From positions 1 to 7,851 of the forward strand of contig URBY01000047.1 in the NCBI GenBank assembly GCA_900546245.1: a DNA stretch of 7,851 nt, read 5' to 3'. The notes beneath the pieces were generated by a model. It worked only from the letters and a program-made list of their open reading frames with translations. It did not search any database and was not told the DNA's origin. The DNA comes from an uncultured Mycoplasmatota bacterium (GTDB taxonomy: Bacteria > Bacillota_I > Bacilli_A > RF39 > UBA660). The position numbers and the translations under genes are program-made. Below are positions 1-4,589 of the stretch, in pieces; position 1 is the stretch's first letter; the number at the start of each line of letters is the position of its first letter.

Positions 1-48
1 CGACCACCGAGATCTACACTCTTTCCCTACACGACGCTCTTCCGATCT
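1..48 (+). other. Illumina P5/TruSeq universal adapter (contamination)
   Basis: These 48 bases match the 3' part of the 58-base TruSeq universal adapter, starting at its eleventh base and ending in the standard GCTCTTCCGATCT. They are much richer in G+C than anything else in the window. Genomic sequence starts at 49. The adapter was left untrimmed at a contig end, so nothing can be inferred about what lies upstream. The adapter sequence is known from memory; the match was read directly. Confidence 0.97.
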
Positions 49-49
49 A

Positions 50-757
50 AAAAGCACTAGTGCTCTAGCTCATTATTTAGAAAATAAATATAATCGTGAT
101 TTTAATTATTTTCTAAATTTAATTCAAGCAATATTGTCAGAAGCATTTAATGAAAAGTATTCATCGTATAATTATTCTGATGATGCACGTTCGATTGATG
201 TTAATTGGTGGAAAAATTTTATGTACGTTTATAGAAAAACTACAGATTTAAATTTTGAAAATTTAAATATAATTAATGTTGGAGTTGGAAGTGGTAATGA
301 GGCTATAACTTTGTTTTCAAATTGTAATAATATAACTTTTGTAGACATAGCAAAAAATGGCTTACAAATAATAAAAGCAAAAATTCCACAATCTATTATT
401 CATGTATCACCAGCTGAAAAATTATCATCAATAATTAGTGATAGGTATGACTTATATGTATCATTAAGAACATTTAATTCTTCTTTCTTTAGTACTAAAG
501 ATGCTCTTAAAGAAGCATATAGAGTTATTAAAAATAATGGAATACTAATTATTTCGGTAGCAAATGGATTTTTATGTTCTGAATCAAAAAAAATACTTCC
601 CGGATTGATAATTCCTGGGACAGAATTCGTTGATATATATCGTGGCTTTTCTTTAGTAAAAATATTATATAAAGAGTTAATTGATGTCGGGTTCAATGAC
701 ATTAGAATTTACTCATCTAATTCTGAATTATATCTAACCGCAAAAGTTTATAAATAA
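50..757 (+). CDS. Class I SAM-dependent methyltransferase, 5'-truncated at contig edge
   Basis: The frame is open from the first genomic codon after the adapter (50-52) to a TAA at 755-757. A TTG at 134 is the first possible start, but no ribosome binding site precedes it and the upstream codons read as ordinary protein (KSTSALAHYLENKYNRDF), so the gene is a 3' fragment. The Rossmann-type methyltransferase core is clear: motif I VGVGSGNEA at 278-304 binds S-adenosylmethionine, an acidic motif II (FVDI) ends the second strand near 346, YDLYVS stands where motif IV is expected, and EAYRVIKNNGILIIS fits the post-motif helix and strand. The substrate cannot be read from sequence. No NPPY or DPPY motif is seen, so a DNA-adenine methyltransferase is not supported. 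The protein precedes a DNA glycosylase and a deoxyribosyltransferase-like gene. If the codon lost at the adapter were Gly, the N-terminus would read GKST, like a kinase P-loop; this is speculation. Confidence 0.85.
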   Translation, partial: KSTSALAHYLENKYNRDFNYFLNLIQAILSEAFNEKYSSYNYSDDARSIDVNWWKNFMYVYRKTTDLNFENLNIINVGVGSGNEAITLFSNCNNITFVDIAKNGLQIIKAKIPQSIIHVSPAEKLSSIISDRYDLYVSLRTFNSSFFSTKDALKEAYRVIKNNGILIISVANGFLCSESKKILPGLIIPGTEFVDIYRGFSLVKILYKELIDVGFNDIRIYSSNSELYLTAKVYK

Positions 758-776
758 CAAAAAAATATGTTATACT
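748..776 (+). promoter_or_regulatory. Putative promoter of the SMUG2-type glycosylase gene
   Basis: An extended -10 element, TG-T-TATACT, occupies 768-776. A weak -35 candidate, TTATAA at 748-753, lies 17 bases upstream and overlaps the methyltransferase stop codon. Transcription would start near 783, putting the Shine-Dalgarno sequence (785-790) almost at the 5' end of the RNA. This would let the glycosylase and the next gene be expressed apart from the methyltransferase. It was identified by consensus only. Confidence 0.45.
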
Positions 777-797
777 ATTTATATGAGGAGTAGATTT

Positions 798-1505
798 ATG
801 AAAAAGAAAATTACATTTGGTGAAAAAGTTTTACAATTTGATAATGATTTATCTAAAATAAAAATAGAATTACCAGAAGGATTCAAAATAATTAATCCTT
901 TTAATGGCTCAAATAAAACTCAAATTAATGAAATAACTAAAAAGTTTTATAATATGTATTATAATGATAATAATTCTAGAAGATTAATTATAGGTAGCTC
1001 ACCTGCTAGAAGAGGAACAGCAGTTACCGGAATTCCATATGAAGATGCTGAGCATTTACAAAATACAACCGGCATATATATAGATGATTTTTATATAAAT
1101 AAATCGTCATCTAACTTTTTATATGATGTTATAGAAAAGTATGGTGGTAGTGAAAAATTTTATTCAAAATTTTATATGAATTTTGTATGTCCACTTGGAA
1201 TAGTTAGAATCAATTCAAAAGGTAATGAAGTAAATTGTAATTACTATGAGAGTAAAAAAGTTCAAAAACTACTATATCCATTTATGTTAGAATCCATAAA
1301 AAAACAAATAGATTTTGGATTAGATACTTCTGTAGCATATTGTATTGGTAGTGGTGAAAATTATGCATTTTTAACTAAATTAAATGAAGAACACCATTTA
1401 TTTAAAAAAATTATACCATTAGAACATCCAAGATTTATAATGCAATATAATTCAAGACGAAAAGATGAATTTATAAAAAAATATCTTGATGCATTCAATA
1501 TATAA
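798..1505 (+). CDS. SMUG2-type (DUF4918) uracil-DNA glycosylase family protein
   Basis: The 235-residue protein matches the DUF4918/SMUG2 branch of the uracil-DNA glycosylase superfamily, whose members remove damaged or non-canonical bases such as uracil from DNA and leave an abasic site. In order, it shows LPEGFKIINPF (25-35), the motif 1 region LIIGSSPARRGTAVTGIPYED (63-83), FVCPLGIVR, a CIGSGENY segment and motif 2 LEHPRFIMQY (208-217), with His210 as the conserved active-site histidine. Family members usually have GINPG in motif 1. Here it is GSSPA, so Ser68 occupies the position of the catalytic Asn, which may alter or reduce activity. The start is ATG 798, seven bases after GAGGAG (785-790). 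An in-frame ATG at 783 overlaps that ribosome binding site and would add only MRSRF. The next gene follows after 18 bases, so the two are probably co-transcribed. Confidence 0.87.
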   Translation: MKKKITFGEKVLQFDNDLSKIKIELPEGFKIINPFNGSNKTQINEITKKFYNMYYNDNNSRRLIIGSSPARRGTAVTGIPYEDAEHLQNTTGIYIDDFYINKSSSNFLYDVIEKYGGSEKFYSKFYMNFVCPLGIVRINSKGNEVNCNYYESKKVQKLLYPFMLESIKKQIDFGLDTSVAYCIGSGENYAFLTKLNEEHHLFKKIIPLEHPRFIMQYNSRRKDEFIKKYLDAFNI

Positions 1506-1523
1506 AAAAGGAGATGAGGTTTT

Positions 1524-2300
1524 ATGAAAACAAATAAGAAAATATTGGTTCATTTTGATACAAATGAAACTAAAGTGTATGAACTAAAAGATGGTTCTAT
1601 TAGTCTTTTACACGAAGAACAAATTTATTTTAATGAAACATTAGTGCATGATGAAATGTTTAAAAAGTTTGATAGATTTTTTGAAAAAATGGTTGATATA
1701 GTTGGTGAAATATCAAATAAAACAGTAAGATTGTATGCTACTGGAATTTTTGAGGAACTTTCAAAAGAAGAACAAATGCAACTAATTATTCATGTTTTTG
1801 TAAATTCAAATTTATATCTAAATATTTTGGATAAAGAATTAGAAAGATTTTATATAGAAAAAAGTAAAAAAATAGGCGACTCTGAAAATGTTATTAATGG
1901 AATTATAAATCAAGAATTTAGAAAAGTTGTTATATGTGGAAGTTTCCAACAAAATATGAAAGAAATAAGTGAACTGATTGATAAATTCAATGAACATGGC
2001 ATTGAAGTATTGAGCCCTTGGACAAAAAATGTTGTTCCAGAAACATTAGGTACGGATTTTATTTTATTAGAAGGGCAAGAATTAACAAATGATAGAGATG
2101 CTTGGAGACATAAATATGACCACATGAATAAATTCAAAAAAGCCGATGCCATCATAGTATGTAATCCAAATGGAATAGTAGGAAAAGGAACAATGTTTGA
2201 ATTTGGATTTATGATTGCACATTATAAGCGAATTATATTTACCGAAGAACCTACAAATATATCAATAGTGTTTCCATATGAAGTAGGTATAAATTTTTAA
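1524..2300 (+). CDS. Ppx/GppA-like N-terminal domain fused to nucleoside 2-deoxyribosyltransferase-like domain
   Basis: This 258-residue protein has two parts. Residues 1 to about 115 resemble the N-terminal half of the Ppx/GppA exopolyphosphatase (ASKHA) fold: a first strand KKILVHFDTN (5-14), then TVRLYATGIFEELS (67-80) and YLNILDKELERFY (98-110), which mirror the Ppx segments of the type ATSALReA and VISGEEEA. The second ASKHA half is absent. Residues 134-258 resemble nucleoside 2-deoxyribosyltransferases: KVVICGSF (134-141), SPW (164-166), an ADAIIVCNP strand (207-215) and GKGTMFEFG (220-228). Glu226 aligns with the nucleophilic Glu of those enzymes, which cleave or exchange the N-glycosidic bond of deoxynucleosides. 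A substrate-sensing half joined to a nucleoside-cleaving half is an inference; SLOG-like nucleotide-binding folds are an alternative for the C-terminus. AAAAGGAGATGAGG precedes ATG 1524, and the gene ends just before a terminator, as the last gene of the cargo group. Confidence 0.72.
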   Translation: MKTNKKILVHFDTNETKVYELKDGSISLLHEEQIYFNETLVHDEMFKKFDRFFEKMVDIVGEISNKTVRLYATGIFEELSKEEQMQLIIHVFVNSNLYLNILDKELERFYIEKSKKIGDSENVINGIINQEFRKVVICGSFQQNMKEISELIDKFNEHGIEVLSPWTKNVVPETLGTDFILLEGQELTNDRDAWRHKYDHMNKFKKADAIIVCNPNGIVGKGTMFEFGFMIAHYKRIIFTEEPTNISIVFPYEVGINF

Positions 2301-2321
2301 TCACATATAGTATAATTTTTT

Positions 2322-2351
2322 AACTTAAGAATATAAATTCTTAAGTTTTTT
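2322..2351 (+). terminator. Rho-independent terminator of the cargo genes
   Basis: A perfect 11-bp stem pairs AACTTAAGAAT (2322-2332) with ATTCTTAAGTT (2337-2347) around the loop ATAA, and the T run covers 2346-2351. It sits 21 bases after the deoxyribosyltransferase-like stop and separates the cargo genes from the recombinase unit. Confidence 0.88.
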
Positions 2352-2394
2352 CATATTTACGAGTATTTTTAATAAAATTAAATGGGAGGTATAT

Positions 2395-2532
2395 ATGAAA
2401 AAAATATTAAAAGAATTAAAATTAATAATCAATAAAGATTTATATCAAAAAGGTAAAATAACATTTGAAGAGTTTAAATTGGCAAACGAAAAAATAATGA
2501 AAGAACAAGAAAATGAATATTGTAAAAACTAG
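2395..2532 (+). CDS. Small SHOCT-like protein upstream of the recombinase
   Basis: A 45-residue, lysine- and glutamate-rich protein starts at ATG 2395 after a good ribosome binding site, GGGAGG, at 2384-2389, and ends at TAG 2530-2532. Its centre, DLYQKGKITFEEFKLAN (residues 15-31), resembles the helical SHOCT motif (LyxxGxIteeEFexxK), which typically occurs as a short oligomerisation or helical-hairpin segment. The last 20 bases overlap the recombinase start in another frame. The recombinase has only a weak ribosome binding site of its own, so translation of this ORF probably drives or couples to it. Short SHOCT-like ORFs directly before serine recombinases are recalled from other Firmicutes elements, but a dedicated accessory role (directionality factor or regulator) is inference. 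Confidence 0.68.
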   Translation: MKKILKELKLIINKDLYQKGKITFEEFKLANEKIMKEQENEYCKN

Positions 2533-4096
2533 AAGTGAATTATTACTTGGTAAAACCATTTTTGATATGAATTTAAATGTTGGTTATTATGCAAGAGTAT
2601 CTACCGATAAAGATGATCAATTAAATAGTTTAGAAAATCAATCTAATTATTTTAAAGAAATGATAAATGAAAATAAGAATTGGAATTTAGTTGGAGAATA
2701 CATAGATGAAGGTATAAGTGGAACTAGTATAAAAAATAGAGATAATTTTTTAAGAATGATAGAAGATTCTAAAACTGGGAAACTTGATTTAATAGTTACA
2801 AAAGAAATATCTAGATTTTCTAGGAATGTAATAGATAGTATAAAATATACAGAAGAACTACTTAATAATGGAACAGTTGTATTTTTTATAAGTGATAATA
2901 TTAATACTATATATCCAGATAGTGAATTTAGGTTAACCTTGATGTCATCTCTTGCTCAAGATGAAGTAAGAAAACTATCAGAAAGAGTTAAATTTGGAAT
3001 TAAAAGAATGATTAAAGATGGAAAAGTTATTGGCGGTAATTTAACAGGTTATTACAGAAAAGATGGGAAAATGATTGTTAATGAAGAAGAAAGGACAATT
3101 ATTGAAACATTATTTAATTTATATGTAACTGGAAAATATTCATTTGAAAAAATAGCTGATATCTTATATAAGAAAGGATATAAAAATAAAAACGGAAAAG
3201 TCTATTCTGGGACAACTTTAAAAAAATTTCTAACTAACCCTAGATATAAGGGATATTATACAGCTAATTTAACAAAAGTAGAAAGTTATAAAACTCATAA
3301 AAAGATTAAGGTGCCAAAAGAAGAACATATAATTTATAAAACAGATTTAATTGAACCAATAGTATCTGAAGAGTTATGGGATAAAGCAAATTTAATTTAT
3401 GAAAAAAAACATAAAGCAAGAAACACTCATATTACAACTAATCAAAAGGTAATAGATGAATCAAAATATACATTTAAACTAATCTGTAATGAGCATAACG
3501 AAATATTTGTTAGATGCGCTGGGTCAAATAGAAGAAGTAATCCTACTTGGGTATGTAAAAGATATAAGAATGAAGGAGTACTTACTTGTGAATCTCCAAT
3601 TATTAGAGAGAAAAAACTAGATGAATTAATGGAAAATATAATAAATAATCATATGAAAGAATATGTAAGAGATGTTACTAATGAAATGATTAAACTTTAT
3701 AATGAAATTTTAATTATATCAAATAATAAATTAAAAATAGATTTAGAAAATAAATTAAAAGAATTGATAAGTCATAAAGATAAATTGATTAATTTAAATC
3801 TATCTAAAATTATTTCCGATGATGATCTAAAAAATAAACTAAAAAAGAATGAATTAGAGATAAGTAAAATAAATAATGAGTTAAAAAATATAAAAGAAGA
3901 TATTGATATACCATCAAATATTAATGATATAGAAAAAGAAATAAAAAATATTTTAAATGTTAAATATAATTTAAATGTTTTTATTAACTTATTGTTAGAT
4001 AAAATTATTGTTACAAAGTTAGATAATAGATATAAAATGAATCTCAAAATATATTTTAAAGATGGAAATATAAAAGAAGTTTTATTTGAAAATTAA
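2513..4096 (+). CDS. Large serine recombinase (site-specific integrase)
   Basis: The 527-residue protein has the layout of large serine recombinases, which cut and rejoin attachment sites through a phosphoserine-DNA intermediate. The resolvase-type catalytic domain (about 20-165) contains YYARVSTDK with nucleophile Ser30 and Arg28, then EGISGTS, KEISRFSRN and QDEVRKLSERV with its conserved arginines. The recombinase domain covers about 180-260 (EERTIIETLFNLY, LTNPRYKGYY). A zinc-ribbon region follows (LICNEH, then WVCKRYKNEGVLTC), in which the first pair is CxxH rather than the usual CxxC. A long Lys/Asn/Glu-rich coiled coil (about 365-480) precedes the C-terminal strands, as expected for the synapsis-controlling motif. 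Start ATG 2513 keeps the N-terminal RSELLLGKTIFDMN lead-in recalled from relatives; its ribosome binding site is poor. There is no terminator between this gene and the interrupted PBP sequence. Confidence 0.93.
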   Translation: MNIVKTRSELLLGKTIFDMNLNVGYYARVSTDKDDQLNSLENQSNYFKEMINENKNWNLVGEYIDEGISGTSIKNRDNFLRMIEDSKTGKLDLIVTKEISRFSRNVIDSIKYTEELLNNGTVVFFISDNINTIYPDSEFRLTLMSSLAQDEVRKLSERVKFGIKRMIKDGKVIGGNLTGYYRKDGKMIVNEEERTIIETLFNLYVTGKYSFEKIADILYKKGYKNKNGKVYSGTTLKKFLTNPRYKGYYTANLTKVESYKTHKKIKVPKEEHIIYKTDLIEPIVSEELWDKANLIYEKKHKARNTHITTNQKVIDESKYTFKLICNEHNEIFVRCAGSNRRSNPTWVCKRYKNEGVLTCESPIIREKKLDELMENIINNHMKEYVRDVTNEMIKLYNEILIISNNKLKIDLENKLKELISHKDKLINLNLSKIISDDDLKNKLKKNELEISKINNELKNIKEDIDIPSNINDIEKEIKNILNVKYNLNVFINLLLDKIIVTKLDNRYKMNLKIYFKDGNIKEVLFEN

Positions 4097-4154
4097 ATAT
4101 TATGTCGAATTTATTTTTTTAGCCAGAAATCCCGCTCCCGAGAACCCAGGATTT
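4097..4154. other. Putative attachment-site junction (element end / PBP target)
   Basis: The recombinase stops at 4096 and recognisable penicillin-binding-protein coding begins near 4140, so recombination must have occurred between them. The stretch 4122-4150 is conspicuously C-rich compared with the AT-rich flanks. It contains an interrupted inverted repeat, AAATCC (4127-4132) and GGATTT (4149-4154), spaced by 16 bases, which would suit the roughly symmetric sites used by large serine recombinases. The crossover dinucleotide cannot be assigned without the other end of the element or an empty site. Confidence 0.4.
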
Positions 4155-4355
4155 GTTGCATTAGGACAAAGACTAGGTAAAGAAAGATTATTTAGTTACA
4201 TTGAAAAATTTGGATTTGGTAAAAAAACAGGAATAGATTTAAATGGTGAAGCGACAGGGATAATATTTAAACTTGATAGAGTTGGTGAAGTTGAACTTGC
4301 AACTACTGCATTTGGTCAAGGTGTATCAGTAACTCCAATACACCTTACTGTCTAA
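4140..4355 (+). pseudogene. Fragment of a class B penicillin-binding protein (FtsI/SpoVD-type transpeptidase)
   Basis: In the frame ending at TAA 4353-4355, the translation matches the middle of the class B PBP transpeptidase domain: ENPGFVALGQRLGKERL, then EKFGFGKKTGIDLNGEATG, then VELATTAFGQGVSVTPI. These blocks lie between the SxN and KTG active-site motifs of enzymes that cross-link peptidoglycan. Everything before SxN, including the SxxK nucleophile, is missing, and the expected Ser of SxN is Pro (PEN) where the junction falls. Similarity also stops after TPIHLT, before KTG, so both sides are lost. The nearest ATG in frame (4086) lies inside the recombinase and is not a real start. The piece cannot be functional and probably marks the gene into which the element inserted. 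Confidence 0.85.
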
Positions 4356-4450
4356 TAAATGATACCCTTAATATAACAAGAGGAATAGCAAGTAAATATA
4401 CTAAAAAATATGATGTTATGTTTAGTTATAAAGCGTATATAAACCTATAA
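4349..4450 (+). pseudogene. Orphan 3' reading-frame remnant of an unrecognised gene
   Basis: Directly after PBP similarity ends, a different frame is open for 33 codons (LINDTLNITRGIASKYTKKY and on) to TAA 4448-4450. It has no upstream start of its own apart from an internal ATG, and no ribosome binding site. A terminator follows 4 bases later, as after a real gene end, so it may be the tail of a gene whose front was lost. No family is recognised, and chance cannot be excluded for so short a frame. Confidence 0.3.
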
Positions 4451-4453
4451 ATT

Positions 4454-4479
4454 AACTTACATTTTATTGTAAGTTTTTT
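4454..4479 (+). terminator. Rho-independent terminator after the interrupted region
   Basis: AACTTACA (4454-4461) pairs perfectly with TGTAAGTT (4468-4475) around a 6-base loop, and a T run covers 4474-4479. It would stop read-through from the recombinase and PBP fragment before the next operon's control region. Confidence 0.82.
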
Positions 4480-4505
4480 CTTTCATTTTATAAAAAAATG
4501 TAAAA

Positions 4506-4559
4506 TTCGTACATTTTGTACGAAAATGTCAATAAAATTATGTATTTTTTGTACGAAAA
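4506..4559 (+). promoter_or_regulatory. Putative tandem operator: TTCGTACA-TTT-TGTACGAA palindrome plus degenerate copy
   Basis: TTCGTACA (4506-4513) and TGTACGAA (4517-4524) form a perfect 8-bp inverted repeat around TTT. The right arm, extended to TGTACGAAAA, recurs exactly at 4550-4559, 33 bases downstream, with a poor left arm TATGTATT at 4539-4546. The second copy lies just upstream of the extended -10 element, where a bound repressor would block RNA polymerase. No T run follows either palindrome, so a terminator is unlikely. The regulator is not identifiable; the downstream ATPase is a candidate only by position. Confidence 0.5.
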
Positions 4560-4560
4560 G

Positions 4561-4569
4561 TGCTAAAAT
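4561..4569 (+). promoter_or_regulatory. Extended -10 promoter of the ATPase operon
   Basis: TG-C-TAAAAT forms an extended -10 element with no convincing -35, which an extended -10 can tolerate. The start point would be near 4576, so the ribosome binding site AGAGGTG (4576-4582) lies at the very 5' end of the transcript, seven bases before ATG 4590. The operator-like repeat ends one base upstream. Confidence 0.5.
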
Positions 4570-4589
4570 GTATATAGAGGTGAATTTCT

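Larger units (their letters stand above)
49..4139 (+). mobile_element. Right end of an integrative element with a large serine recombinase
   Basis: The block is interpreted as the end of an integrative element because its last gene is a large serine recombinase and, about 40 bases after that stop, a penicillin-binding protein gene fragment begins in mid-domain. Elements of this class (Tn4451-like transposons, integrative elements, some prophages) often carry the recombinase at one end and integrate inside genes. Cargo visible here is a methyltransferase, a SMUG2-type glycosylase, a deoxyribosyltransferase-like protein and a small SHOCT-like protein. The left end is outside the contig, and no conjugation or phage structural gene is visible, so the element's type and size are unknown. 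The right boundary is approximate and could lie anywhere from 4097 to 4150. Confidence 0.5.

Noticed and set aside
134..136. TTG as the start of the methyltransferase gene
   Set aside because: No ribosome binding site precedes it, and the frame continues open and protein-like to the adapter boundary, so the gene is truncated rather than starting here.
400..702. Minus-strand ORFs at 400-702, 1910-2155, 3772-4047 and 7432-7734
   Set aside because: They lie antisense to well-supported genes or remnants, have no ribosome binding sites, and encode low-complexity hydrophobic sequence typical of AT-rich shadows.
783..785. ATG 783 as the glycosylase start
   Set aside because: It overlaps the GAGGAG ribosome binding site that serves ATG 798, and it would have no site of its own.
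2311..2316. Perfect TATAAT as a promoter for the recombinase unit
   Set aside because: It lacks a credible -35 or TG extension and would start transcription inside the terminator stem, so it is not called. Chance TATAAT is common in such AT-rich DNA.
3660..3950. Lys/Asn/Glu-rich low-complexity stretch of the recombinase as a separate or degenerate gene
   Set aside because: It is in frame and has the heptad-like pattern of the coiled coil that normally follows the zinc ribbon in large serine recombinases.
4086..4139. A new gene starting at ATG 4086 inside the recombinase
   Set aside because: No ribosome binding site, and the first codons encode nothing PBP-like. The frame is open by chance upstream of the PBP fragment.
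4506..4524. GTAC palindrome as a second terminator
   Set aside because: The stem is not followed by a T run, and a better terminator lies at 4454-4479. Position and repetition fit an operator better.
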